From an uncultured Methanobrevibacter sp. (GTDB lineage Archaea; Methanobacteriota; Methanobacteria; Methanobacteriales; Methanobacteriaceae), in contig ONIK01000001.1 in the NCBI GenBank assembly GCA_900317865.1, forward strand, positions 11,548-75,547: a stretch of 64,000 bases of DNA. The letters run 5' to 3'. Below the pieces are notes generated by a model, which was not told the DNA's origin, did no database searches, and saw nothing but the letters and a program-made list of their open reading frames with translations. Shown one piece after another: positions 10,511-19,068 of this stretch. Within the stretch, counting starts at the first letter, position 1. Every line of letters begins with the position of its first letter. Position numbers and translations under genes: made by a program.

Positions 10511-12040
10511 CTATTCAACAATTTCTATAGTATTACCTACCATTATTGAAGAATAATAGTTGTCATCCATCACAGCGAAGTAGAATAAATCTCTAAATCC
10601 TACAGGAAGGTTTTGACCAATACTTACAAGACCGTTTGCATCAGGTAAAGCTCCATAATAGGTATTATTAAATAGAACAACACCATAGTGCTCACCAGTG
10701 ATTGGATTACCTGAATTCTTCTCTTTTATATAAAATTGGATAGGTTGACCATATTTAACTTTAGTACTTACTACACTAATAGTAGGACTTATTCTTACTT
10801 TAATGAGGTTACTTGCAAGACATCCTTCAAAATTAGAAGTAATAACATAATTTCCAGGTATTAAATTAATAGTTAAATAAGCTGTTCCGTTTTCATCACT
10901 TGTTCTAGTATAAAATACACCATTAATATTAAAAGTTACATTCTTATTTTTAGCTATAGTACCATCATCATTATAAAGAACTACAGTGTATTTAGCCTTG
11001 GTATTATATTCCATGGATATATTTCCACCAGTTTGAGAATTCTTAACTACAATTTTATTTAAAACCTCAACAGTATTACCTTTTTGCTCAGTTGTAACAG
11101 GATTTGTTGCTGTTATAATATATTTGCCTGGATTTAAATTAATATTCAATCTTGCAGTACCATTTTCATTAGTTGTTCTATTATAAAATACACCATTAAT
11201 GTTAAATGATACAGTGGCATTAGCTAAAGGATTACCCTTACTGTCTGTGAAATTAGCATAATATTGAGTTCCATTTCTGTAATATTTTTTAACATCGTTT
11301 GCAGTGATTGTTGGTAAAACTGTAATATTATTTGAAGTTACTTCCCCATTACCTTTATAAGCAGATATAACATAATTACCTGGATTTAAATTAATATTTA
11401 GTCTAGCAATACCGTATTCATTAGATTTACGCTCATACATTACCCCATTGATATTGAAAGTTATGTCAGCATTAGGTAAAGCTTTACCTTGACCATCTAA
11501 AACCATTAAATAATATTGGGTTGCATTTTTAAAGGATTTGCGAACATCATTACCAATTAAAGTAGGTAAAACAGTGATATTATTTAAAGCAAATTCATTG
11601 GTTGCAGGGTTGGTAACTTTAATAACATAACCACCAGGGTTTAAATTGATTGACATCCTCATTAAACCATTTACATCGGTAGTTCTGTTATATTTCACAC
11701 CGTTAATCTCAATAGGAATAGTTTTATTTGCTAACGGATTTCCACTAGCATCAAAAAAAGTCGCTTCATATTGTGTATCATTCTTATAATATTTCACTAA
11801 ATCACTTGATACGATTGAAGATTGGGTACTATTTCCATCATCATCTGTATCAGTACCATTTTCCTGAATTAGACTTACATCACTACTAATATCAGTAGAA
11901 ACAATATCAGCAGAGTCTAAATCACTACTAATAATATCTACACCATTATCATCAGCTATTTCTTCTGCACTAATAGCAGAAATTGAAAAAATAGCTAATA
12001 AAATAATTGTTATAAAAAATATATTTTTAAAGTTCATCAT
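10511..12040 (-). CDS. Adhesin-like secreted protein with Ig-like repeats
   Basis: This 509-residue protein starts with a signal peptide (hydrophobic FFITIILLAIFSISAISA, cleavage likely near residue 25) and an acidic Ser/Asp-rich stretch. It then has four or five tandem units of about 85-90 residues. Each unit has the pattern 'KYYKN.TQY...DGNPLAN..V.FNINGVFY.R.T.ENG.A.LNINL.PG.Y.I.A'. These repeats also form the C-terminal parts of the other adhesins in this window and resemble Ig-like stalk domains. The last about 90 residues differ and may be a cap or attachment domain. No LPXTG motif or C-terminal membrane anchor is visible. Role: surface attachment, inferred. Confidence 0.85.
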   Translation of the reverse strand: MMNFKNIFFITIILLAIFSISAISAEEIADDNGVDIISSDLDSADIVSTDISSDVSLIQENGTDTDDDGNSTQSSIVSSDLVKYYKNDTQYEATFFDASGNPLANKTIPIEINGVKYNRTTDVNGLMRMSINLNPGGYVIKVTNPATNEFALNNITVLPTLIGNDVRKSFKNATQYYLMVLDGQGKALPNADITFNINGVMYERKSNEYGIARLNINLNPGNYVISAYKGNGEVTSNNITVLPTITANDVKKYYRNGTQYYANFTDSKGNPLANATVSFNINGVFYNRTTNENGTARLNINLNPGKYIITATNPVTTEQKGNTVEVLNKIVVKNSQTGGNISMEYNTKAKYTVVLYNDDGTIAKNKNVTFNINGVFYTRTSDENGTAYLTINLIPGNYVITSNFEGCLASNLIKVRISPTISVVSTKVKYGQPIQFYIKEKNSGNPITGEHYGVVLFNNTYYGALPDANGLVSIGQNLPVGFRDLFYFAVMDDNYYSSIMVGNTIEIVE

Positions 12041-12125
12041 ATCACATAATAAATTTTTATTAATGTAATATAATTATAACTAATCTAATATATAAAAATT
12101 TTCAAAAAAAAGTTATCAGAACATC

Positions 12126-12608
12126 TTATAAATGTTCTGAAATTCTATCCTTAATAATATCATATAATCTTGTATCAATACCTAAAGGATCAGTTAAAAT
12201 TATTTCACCATCAAATTCAAATTCTTCCTCATCTTCGTCATGATGGTGGTGATGATGATGTCCGTGATCATGGTCGTGGCCATGATGGTGGTGATGATGA
12301 TGTCCGTGTGCATCCTCTTCTTTAAAATCACTTTCAATTCCAAGTAATGTAGGAATATCCCTTTTTGTGTGAAGTCCATGGGCAACAAATACAGGAACAA
12401 CAATAATTCTTTCCAAATCATTATTTTCAGTTAATTTATTAATAGATTCAGGAATTCCTGGTTTTCTAATTTCCATAAATCCATATTCTACAGCAGTATT
12501 AGGAAATTCATCTTTAAACATATTAGTATAAGCTTCAATTACTTTTTTACCATCTTCTAATCTACTACCATGGCTTAAAAGTAAAATTCCAGTTTTTTCG
12601 TCAATCAT
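12126..12608 (-). CDS. cfbA: Short CbiX-type sirohydrochlorin chelatase (CfbA/CbiXS)
   Basis: This 160-residue protein is the single-domain archaeal chelatase type, which inserts nickel (for coenzyme F430) or cobalt (for cobamide) into sirohydrochlorin and acts as a homodimer. Metal-binding histidines are visible in LLSHGSR (His13) and VAHGLHT (His77, His80). Residues 101-123 form an insertion made almost only of His, Gly and Asp, followed by an acidic patch, probably a metal store or delivery loop as in some other CbiX proteins. Whether nickel or cobalt is the physiological metal cannot be read from sequence. A second, double-domain paralogue lies 1.2 kb upstream on the same strand. Confidence 0.88.
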   Translation of the reverse strand: MIDEKTGILLLSHGSRLEDGKKVIEAYTNMFKDEFPNTAVEYGFMEIRKPGIPESINKLTENNDLERIIVVPVFVAHGLHTKRDIPTLLGIESDFKEEDAHGHHHHHHHGHDHDHGHHHHHHHDEDEEEFEFDGEIILTDPLGIDTRLYDIIKDRISEHL

Positions 12609-12837
12609 AATAACAACTCATTTTTTATTATTACTACTTTATAATTAAAAATATTTAAAGTTTAATTAATTAGATGATGGGACATGAACTCGTTAATTTT
12701 TAAATTTTTTTATTGATTTTTTCTTTTAATTTTATATAATATGAAGTATAATCTATTATTATAGATATAAATCTTTATAATTATTTTATTTATGGTTTTA
12801 ATAGATTATACTATAATTATACTATGTTGATGCCCCA

Positions 12838-13120
12838 TGAACTTGAGAAAATTGATTCCAAAAGACCATCCGTATTATTTTATTAAAAATGTAGCTGATT
12901 ATATTGACTGTTGTGAAGCGAACCTTAAGTTTGCTGATATGCCTGACTAATTTGCTTATCCTCATATTATTGTTTAGGTTAGTTTTGACGAGTGTTTTTA
13001 TCCTCACATGAAATTGAGCGAATAACACCAACAGATGTTGGTTATATGTACTTAGCACATATACAACATCCTAGTTATCTTACGATTTTGAGATTTAAGC
13101 GTGATTATTCTGTTGAATAA
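12838..13120 (+). pseudogene. Remnant of a transposase N-terminal region (DUF772 / IS1182-like)
   Basis: A frame from ATG 12838 reads MNLRKLIPKDHPYYFIKNVA and stops at 12948. Shifting frame twice recovers the rest of a transposase N terminus. From about 12995 to 13120 one reads VFLSSHEIER, then TDVGYMYLAHIQHPSYLTI and LRFKRDYSVE before a stop. This order (HPYYFI, SS.EIER, D.GYMYLA, P...TI..F) matches the N-terminal domain of IS1182/IS5-like transposases. The DDE catalytic part is absent, so this is a dead fragment. The rest of the gap between 12609 and 13237 holds no other recognisable gene. Confidence 0.75.
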
Positions 13121-13173
13121 ACAAAATTTTTCTAAAAATAGAAATTAATTAAAAATTTTGCGTCCCTTCCTCA
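13116..13173. repeat. 58-nt direct repeat, copy A
   Basis: Copy A differs from copy B (13679-13736) at one position only (G versus A in the segment TTGC[G/A]TCCCTTCCTCA). It contains a self-complementary AAAATTTTT...AAAATTTT arrangement and lies about 65 bp downstream of the small secreted-protein gene on the minus strand. It also overlaps the final bases of the transposase remnant. It may act as a transcription end or be a mobile-element scar. Confidence 0.85.
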
Positions 13174-13237
13174 TTTTAAAAAAAAAGTTTTAAAGTATTA
13201 AAATACTTCATCAAATAATTAAATATTGTTTTGGATT

Positions 13238-13483
13238 TTAAGCTACCGGACCCGGATTTGCACCTGAAGGTGAACATGGGTCAATTGGTCCGTTAAGACC
13301 CCAATTCGGAATTATTTTATGAATAAAAGATGGATCATATGGATCTGGAAAATCCCAATGTTTATTTACGTTATTTGAAGCTGAATCAACATTCACACCA
13401 TCAACATCAGAGGATGCTGAAACAAAACTCATACCAATTAAAGCAACTGACAAAACAAGTAATGCAAAAATTATTTTTTTCAT
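13238..13483 (-). CDS. Small secreted peptide, unknown function
   Basis: This 81-residue product starts with a clear signal peptide (MKKIIFALLVLSVALIGMSF, cleavage after VSA near residue 23). The mature part of about 58 residues is rich in Pro, Asp and Asn and has a single cysteine. It contains HWDFPDPYDPSF and ends in Gly/Pro-rich sequence. A strong ribosome binding site GGGAG precedes the ATG at 13483. I do not recognise a family. The gene sits between two copies of a 58-nt repeat and close to a transposase remnant, in an otherwise sparse 1.1-kb stretch. Confidence 0.7.
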   Translation of the reverse strand: MKKIIFALLVLSVALIGMSFVSASSDVDGVNVDSASNNVNKHWDFPDPYDPSFIHKIIPNWGLNGPIDPCSPSGANPGPVA

Positions 13484-13678
13484 GATTTATATCTCCCACA
13501 AATTTAATAAACAATACAGTAATTTTTATATTAATGCATGTTTTCTAATTATTAATTTAAATTCGACCATATATAAAGATTTGCGAATGCAAGTGGTTGC
13601 TTACATCGTATTTTAACAAAAAAAGATTACATTAGTATTATTTAGATAAAAAAATACAAAATATCAACATAAATAAGA

Positions 13679-13736
13679 AATAAACAAAATTTTTCTAAAA
13701 ATAGAAATTAATTAAAAATTTTGCATCCCTTCCTCA
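13679..13736. repeat. 58-nt direct repeat, copy B
   Basis: The second copy of the repeat at 13116-13173 has 57 of 58 positions identical. It starts about 30 bp downstream of the 3' end of the tandem CbiX gene on the minus strand, so both copies follow the end of a minus-strand gene. The remaining bases of the gap 13484-13765 show no gene. Confidence 0.85.
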
Positions 13737-13765
13737 ATTAACACAAAAAAATAATAAGTTAATAA

Positions 13766-14668
13766 TTATAAGGCATTATTAACTTTTTTAACTAAAATAT
13801 CGATTAATATATCATCAGCCTTAATTGGCTCCGGATATAATATTTCACCATCAAAATCAATTGCTGTTAAATCATGATGGTGGTCATGGCCATGTTCATG
13901 GTCGTGGTCATGATGGTGATGATGTTCATGAGAGTGTCCTTCTTTTAAACCTAAAATTGTAGGAATATCATTAGTTGTGTGAACTCCAGGAGCAATAAAT
14001 ACCGGGATAACAATTAATCTCTCAATTTCATTTTCACTGAGTAAAGTATCAATAGCAGTAGGAATATTAGGTTCTTCCAATTCCATAAATCCAAAATTAC
14101 ATGGATAATCAGTAGTTTTTTCAAATTTGGCAAATAATGCTGATGTAAATTCCTTATTGTATTTTAATCTGCTTCCATGTGAAACAAGTAAAACACCTGT
14201 TTTAGCATCCTCATCCAATTCAGATTCAGACAATACCTCTTCAATCCTTTTATCAATAAATTTAAGTAAATCGTCATCAGGGCCAATAGGTGGCAATAAT
14301 TCAATTTCACCCTCAAAATCAACATCATCTGCAATTGATAAATAATGATCTTCAGGATAATTTCCATCAGGACATCTTGGATCTTCTTCCAATGGGTCTA
14401 AACCTAAAAGAATAGGAATATCAATATTTGTATGAATCCCAGGAGCTAAAAAAACAGGAAGCGCTATAATCTTATCTAATTCATCGACTTCATCTTTTAA
14501 AATATCAACAGCACCTGCAATGCTTGGTTCAGAAACTTTCATGTAACCGACTTCCGTTGCAAATCCTGTTTTATCAATGAATTTATCTTTTATTTCTGTA
14601 AAAGTAACCTCACCATAAGGCAAACTGCTACCATGACTAATGAGTATAATTCCGTTATTACTAATCAT
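13766..14668 (-). CDS. Tandem-domain CbiX-type sirohydrochlorin chelatase
   Basis: This 300-residue protein has two CbiX domains. The first (about 1-150) has LISHGSS with His12 and LAPGIHTN. The second (about 155-300) has LVSHGSRL and IAPGVHTTND. In both domains the second metal motif reads 'APG.HT', whereas the short paralogue has 'AHGLHT'. A His/Asp-rich loop lies near residues 243-268 in the second domain only. Long CbiX proteins act as monomeric cobaltochelatases in bacteria. Here the long and short forms coexist, so one may serve cobamide and the other F430 synthesis, which is inference. It runs in the same direction as the small secreted-protein and short chelatase genes. Confidence 0.85.
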   Translation of the reverse strand: MISNNGIILISHGSSLPYGEVTFTEIKDKFIDKTGFATEVGYMKVSEPSIAGAVDILKDEVDELDKIIALPVFLAPGIHTNIDIPILLGLDPLEEDPRCPDGNYPEDHYLSIADDVDFEGEIELLPPIGPDDDLLKFIDKRIEEVLSESELDEDAKTGVLLVSHGSRLKYNKEFTSALFAKFEKTTDYPCNFGFMELEEPNIPTAIDTLLSENEIERLIVIPVFIAPGVHTTNDIPTILGLKEGHSHEHHHHHDHDHEHGHDHHHDLTAIDFDGEILYPEPIKADDILIDILVKKVNNAL

Positions 14669-14753
14669 GATATTAATATTAATTAAATATATTATATAAA
14701 AGTAGTTATTAAAAAAAGTAGAAAAAAATTAAGGAAAGTATTAATTTCCAAAA

Positions 14754-15152
14754 TTAGTTTATCGGTTTAAATTTAAATCCGTAAGAAATAACACCATCAG
14801 GTCCATCTTCAGAAATTCTTCTAAAGACCATTTCTACAGGATCACCAATTTCAATATTATCAATGTCACAATCAACAAGTTGTGAAGTTAATTTAGCACC
14901 TTCGTCTAATTCAATGACTGCAACAGCATATGGTGCCATCTTTTTGAAATCATCAGGAGGTGATCTAATAACTGAATAAGTATAAATTTTACCTTTGCCG
15001 GAAAATTGGAATGGCTCTAATTTTCCTTTTCTTCTACAATTTGGGCAAACAACACGGGCTGGGAAAAATACATCCCCGCAGGTATTACATTTTGAACCAA
15101 CGAGATTATATCTCTGTTGTATATGACGCCACATTCTAACAGTATCTGACAT
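14754..15152 (-). CDS. DUF35 Zn-ribbon/OB-fold protein (acetyl-CoA acetyltransferase/HMG-CoA synthase scaffold)
   Basis: This 132-residue protein has an N-terminal helix, a rubredoxin-like zinc ribbon with CNTC (residues 22-25) and CPNC, then an OB fold (GKGKIYTYSVIRSPPDDF to the end). DUF35 proteins in methanogenic archaea bridge acetoacetyl-CoA thiolase and HMG-CoA synthase in one complex that channels the intermediate of the mevalonate pathway. In many archaeal genomes the three genes are adjacent, but here the thiolase and synthase genes are not next to it, so this copy stands alone. Start is ATG 15152 behind TTGGAGG on the coding strand. Confidence 0.87.
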   Translation of the reverse strand: MSDTVRMWRHIQQRYNLVGSKCNTCGDVFFPARVVCPNCRRKGKLEPFQFSGKGKIYTYSVIRSPPDDFKKMAPYAVAVIELDEGAKLTSQLVDCDIDNIEIGDPVEMVFRRISEDGPDGVISYGFKFKPIN

Positions 15153-15356
15153 GTGTATCCTCCAAAAAAATTATTGATTATTAATAATTATTAATAGTGA
15201 TGATATAAAAAATTAACTTAAAAAGTTTGAGCGATATGGATTGAACTAATATTTCAAAAAAATAAGAAAAATTAACAACACCATATAAAGGATTGAAAAA
15301 ATCACACAATCGCACTTCAAAAATTAATTTAAAAAAGATTATCCTAATTTTATTTC

Positions 15357-16301
15357 ATGTATTCTAAAGTAGATAACAAAGGAAATATAATTACTGGAAC
15401 AACCATGATTTTAGTTGTTTCAATAATTTTAATGATAATTTTTGTTGTAAATAGCTTAAATTATATGGAAAGTGAAAATGTCAATTCAGTATCAAGTGAT
15501 AATTTCAAATACATAATTAAAGACTACAATAAAAATTTAGAACAATTAGGTAGAGATTCAATAGCTGAAGAGACTGATAAATTATATCATGCACATATAA
15601 TTCATGACAGCAGAGGAGATATAAAAAAAATCTTAAATAATAAATTAAAAGCAGTTAACAAAGAATATAAAGAAAAATATGGTATTGACATTAGATCAGA
15701 AGTCATATCAGTAGAAAGTACGGATAGTCCATGGAAAGTATTATTTAAAGTTCGTGTAAAAGCAGATAAAGATACTGAAGAGTTTGATGGTATTTTAGAA
15801 AGCAATTCTTCAATTGAAGGTTTAAATGATCCTCTTCCTTATGCAAAATTACCTAAAATTCAAAGTAATATAAACCATCATGGAGACAAAATTTACTATT
15901 TTCAATCCTTGGCACAGTATTTGCGGATGCATAATGTAAAGGAATATAATGCATATCTTTTAGCCACGTCACCTTTAACAATTAAAAAATGTCCGTATGA
16001 CCCATATTCTCATCATGGAGATGGAAATACACTAAGGGAATGTTTAAAACAAGGTTATTTTCATGAAAGTGCAGACGGTAGCTGTTATTTATGCAGATTG
16101 GATGGAAAAGGAACCTGTCCCCACTATGGAATGGAAGTCTTTATTCAAACCCATACTACATCAAATGAAAGTGTATCATGTTCTGATCATGTAGTTTTCC
16201 ATGATAGATACACCGGTGAAAAATTAAACAAATTAGACATTAACAGTTTAATTTTAGATGATTCTCATGCAAAAAAATATGGGTTGATTCGCAATGGATA
16301 A
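15357..16301 (+). CDS. Pilin-like single-anchor secreted protein, first of a pair
   Basis: This 314-residue protein begins MYSKVDNKGNIITGTT and continues with one hydrophobic helix (about 16-33), then a long polar domain. A short basic and polar leader ending in Gly, followed directly by a hydrophobic helix, resembles archaeal type IV pilin-like precursors. The C-terminal third has a cysteine/histidine cluster (KKCPYDPYSHHGDG, LRECLKQG, SCYLCRLDGKGTCPHYG) that could bind a metal or form disulphides. I know no function. The gene overlaps the next by 8 bp and is probably co-transcribed and coupled with it. No ribosome binding site is seen at ATG 15357, so the transcript may be leaderless. Confidence 0.72.
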   Translation: MYSKVDNKGNIITGTTMILVVSIILMIIFVVNSLNYMESENVNSVSSDNFKYIIKDYNKNLEQLGRDSIAEETDKLYHAHIIHDSRGDIKKILNNKLKAVNKEYKEKYGIDIRSEVISVESTDSPWKVLFKVRVKADKDTEEFDGILESNSSIEGLNDPLPYAKLPKIQSNINHHGDKIYYFQSLAQYLRMHNVKEYNAYLLATSPLTIKKCPYDPYSHHGDGNTLRECLKQGYFHESADGSCYLCRLDGKGTCPHYGMEVFIQTHTTSNESVSCSDHVVFHDRYTGEKLNKLDINSLILDDSHAKKYGLIRNG

Positions 16302-17169
16302 TAGGGGAAATTTTACACTTGAAATAGTGGTGGTCGGAATAATCATTTTAATGATTTTAGGTGTTGCTGCTCTTGCATCTGAAGTCTCACATGAAAAGAT
16401 TTCAAAAAGTGTAGAAGACAATAACATTGAAAAGACAATTTCAGAAATAGCTGATACATTAATAAATGATCCTGGGACTCCAATAGTATGGGAAGACTAT
16501 AAACCTAAACGGGTAGGTCTTGCAATCATCAATGAAGAGGAAAATATAATCATGAACAGCGTTTCTTACTTCAAATTCCTAGAACTCGGCAGAGATTACG
16601 ATAACCTGGTTACAAAAAAACTATTCAATAATAAGTTTCACTCAAATATGGAACTGAAAGCATATGACACATCTATTTCAAGTGTAAAAATAGGTTCTAC
16701 TGAAACTGAAGATAACAATGTATTTAGTGTTACAAGAGTTGTAAAATGTGATTTTTTTAAAAAATACGTAATCTGTGATTTTTTAAACGATGGAAAATGT
16801 AATCATAACCATAATCAAAAAGACCACAGCTGTAACTACTTTAAAATATTTCCAAAAAATTTAAAAAAAATGGACTATTATTTACTGATAGATGACAGCG
16901 AGAACTTACAATGTGAATATTCAATTGATACAACACACTTTAAAAGTTATAATGGAAAAAAAGTAACAAATACAGAAATTTATTTAAATAACGATTTAAA
17001 AAATTTATTTGAAGGAAATGATACGAGTTCTATCGTTTTTATTCACTTCAATAAGAAGGCTGCGAAAGCCGTGTTGGTTGCTGTTCCAAAGGAATTTGAT
17101 AAAAATAAATTAAATTATAACTATTTTACTACACAAACATGTGATTTCACTATAAAAGCTTGGAGTTAA
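16294..17169 (+). CDS. Pilin-like protein with class III-type signal, second of a pair
   Basis: This 291-residue protein starts MDNRGNFTLEIVVVG, followed by a hydrophobic helix to about residue 30. 'GNFTLE' resembles the QxSxE pattern of archaeal class III signal peptides, where cleavage occurs before the helix and Glu sits at position +5. The rest is polar with a cysteine/histidine region (CDFFKKYVICDF, then KCNHNHNQKDHSCNYF) that parallels the cluster in its partner. The pair may form a pseudopilin-like surface complex, which is an inference. It overlaps the upstream gene by 8 bp and meets the mgtE-like gene convergently with a 4-bp overlap. Confidence 0.72.
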   Translation: MDNRGNFTLEIVVVGIIILMILGVAALASEVSHEKISKSVEDNNIEKTISEIADTLINDPGTPIVWEDYKPKRVGLAIINEEENIIMNSVSYFKFLELGRDYDNLVTKKLFNNKFHSNMELKAYDTSISSVKIGSTETEDNNVFSVTRVVKCDFFKKYVICDFLNDGKCNHNHNQKDHSCNYFKIFPKNLKKMDYYLLIDDSENLQCEYSIDTTHFKSYNGKKVTNTEIYLNNDLKNLFEGNDTSSIVFIHFNKKAAKAVLVAVPKEFDKNKLNYNYFTTQTCDFTIKAWS

Positions 17170-18419
17170 ATTATTCCAAGCAATAAAAGTGATACTGAAA
17201 TAAGTATTAAACTTGAAATGGCATCTGTTAAACTTGTTGAAATAGGAATAACAATATTATCAGGATCTAAATCATGGTTATATGAATTTATTGAAATGAA
17301 ATAAACAACAAAAATCATTATTGTCAAAAGGATAATGCCTGAAATTAATGAAATAGCTATTATATTAACAAAACCTACACCAACCAAACCCAATATCTCA
17401 GTCGAATCCTCTGCCAAAAATCCAATGAAAGGAAACATCAAAAGTGCTAAAATATAACAAATTAAAAAGTTATGAATACTTTCACCCTGAGGTCTTGTTA
17501 AAGGTTCGATTAAACCATAGTGAAGACTAGATGATAATCTAGCGCTTAAAATACTAATTAAGCTTCCACAAAGACCGGAGAATAAAGGTAATAATGTAAG
17601 CAAAGAAGGATTGGTAAGCAATGTTTCAACAGAACTGTTCAATATTATACCGGCTGAAACACCTAAGGCGGAGCAAACCAGTAAAACCGGAATTGATTGG
17701 AAAATAATTTTTTTAGACTCATCAGACTTTTTAATTGCGTAAATAAAGGCTATGATAATTAAAACAACTATAACTACAAAACAGATATTTTTAATAAATG
17801 CATTAGTATTTAAAAATGATAAAAATATTACTGAAACAATGATAGCTGGCAATGTGAGTAAATCGCCTAAAGCAGCAATAATCGGTGTTGTAATATTGTC
17901 CGGATCCCAACCATGACGAAAACTCCTAAATGACACCACCATAGTGATTGGAAGCATAATCAAATTAGAGATCATTCCCGCAATTACACTAACAAATATA
18001 AAATCAATTAATGATATTGATTCATAATGTAATAAAATACAGAATAATTTTGCTATAATAGCTAAAAATAAAGATAACACCAATGTTAAAACAAAAGATG
18101 AAATAATATTATTATTTAAATCATCTGAAAACTTAAATTTGGGAGATAATATACCAATATGTAAATTGGTCGATAACCTTGAAGCAAAAGTCCCAAAAAT
18201 ATTTCCTCTCATACCAATTGCACCAGGGATAATAACAAGTAATCCCGGAAATGTTTCTAAGAAAAAGGTCATGTTTCCCAGGATAATTCCGGCAAATAAA
18301 TCTCCTAATGCACAAATTAAAAGAGCTATAAAACTTTCTTTTAGTATAGACTTATGTTCTGAAAAGAAGCCCTGAAATAAAGATAGTGAAGTGCGAATCT
18401 TCTTCTTGTTGGTTTTCAT
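17166..18419 (-). CDS. MgtE/SLC41-type divalent cation transporter
   Basis: This protein of about 417 residues is made of two homologous membrane halves, each with about five helices. The ion-path motif occurs twice, as HGWDPDNITTPIIAALGD in the first half and HDLDPDNIVIPISTSLTD in the second. The cytosolic CBS domains of bacterial MgtE are missing, as in the archaeal two-domain family. It probably moves Mg2+ or another divalent cation across the cell membrane. I chose ATG 18419 (MKTNKKK) with GGGGT upstream, rather than a GTG at 18428. The PhoU/RCK gene directly upstream on the same strand is probably its regulatory partner. Confidence 0.87.
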   Translation of the reverse strand: MKTNKKKIRTSLSLFQGFFSEHKSILKESFIALLICALGDLFAGIILGNMTFFLETFPGLLVIIPGAIGMRGNIFGTFASRLSTNLHIGILSPKFKFSDDLNNNIISSFVLTLVLSLFLAIIAKLFCILLHYESISLIDFIFVSVIAGMISNLIMLPITMVVSFRSFRHGWDPDNITTPIIAALGDLLTLPAIIVSVIFLSFLNTNAFIKNICFVVIVVLIIIAFIYAIKKSDESKKIIFQSIPVLLVCSALGVSAGIILNSSVETLLTNPSLLTLLPLFSGLCGSLISILSARLSSSLHYGLIEPLTRPQGESIHNFLICYILALLMFPFIGFLAEDSTEILGLVGVGFVNIIAISLISGIILLTIMIFVVYFISINSYNHDLDPDNIVIPISTSLTDAISSLILISVSLLLLGII

Positions 18420-18458
18420 GCATATCACTACCCCTTATCATAATATCACTTCTTAAAT

Positions 18459-19058
18459 TTAATCTTCGTCATCTAATTCTTCTGGAATATCTTCTAATGA
18501 ACATGATGCTGATGCCAATTTTCTTAAAAGTTCTGCACCTTCATCTGTTCCTTTTAAAAGTAAAATATCATTTGCAAGAATCATAGTATTTTTATCAGGA
18601 CCATAAATCCATGATTCCCCTCTTCTAATAGCTATAACTCTCATTCCTGTACGATTAACTAATAATAATTCTCCTAAAGTTTTATTAGCTAAATCAGATT
18701 CATCTACCACACCAATCCTAGAAATCATCTTATCAGATTCTTCCATTACCATTTTAAATACAGGGTGTGGTTTAATACCTTTAATTACTAAATCGGCTAA
18801 ATCTTTTGCTGCATTAGCCATACTTTCAGCAGCTTCAGCAATTTCAAGTAATGCAGTTAATCTCTCAGCATCTTCATATGTCCTTGCTGCAACTAATGAT
18901 TCTTTTTTAATTTCATAATTCATTGCATTAACAGTGTTTTCCAATGCCAATACTTCTTCAGCCGCATCAACACTATTAAATAAAACAGCGGAATAAGCTA
19001 AATCAACCATTAGCTCCGACATATTTTTCATTTCAATTAAAAGATTTTTAATCGACAT
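18459..19058 (-). CDS. PhoU-like plus TrkA-C (RCK-C) regulator of cation transport
   Basis: This 199-residue cytosolic protein has a helical PhoU-like N-terminal part (about 1-110, rich in Ala, Glu and Met). The C-terminal TrkA-C/RCK-C domain (about 120-190) contains [38 protein letters not shown] and an acidic tail. Such fusions occur beside archaeal MgtE-like permeases and presumably sense a ligand and gate the transporter. The gene lies about 40 bp upstream of the transporter on the same strand and 10 bp downstream of cbiH. Translation from ATG 19058 gives the common length. Confidence 0.85.
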   Translation of the reverse strand: MSIKNLLIEMKNMSELMVDLAYSAVLFNSVDAAEEVLALENTVNAMNYEIKKESLVAARTYEDAERLTALLEIAEAAESMANAAKDLADLVIKGIKPHPVFKMVMEESDKMISRIGVVDESDLANKTLGELLLVNRTGMRVIAIRRGESWIYGPDKNTMILANDILLLKGTDEGAELLRKLASASCSLEDIPEELDDED

Positions 19059-19068
19059 TTTTTCCCTC

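Noticed and set aside
12200..12421. A frame of 73 codons inside the short chelatase gene
   Set aside because: It is a shifted frame through the His-rich codons and has no independent start signal.
12822..13058. A 78-codon open frame on the minus strand
   Set aside because: It is the antisense of the transposase remnant, which is recognisable on the plus strand; the minus-strand product has no family features.
13116..13736. Two 58-nt repeats as a CRISPR or attachment-site pair
   Set aside because: Only two copies exist and the spacing is over 500 bp; no integrase or tRNA is near, so att sites are not supported.
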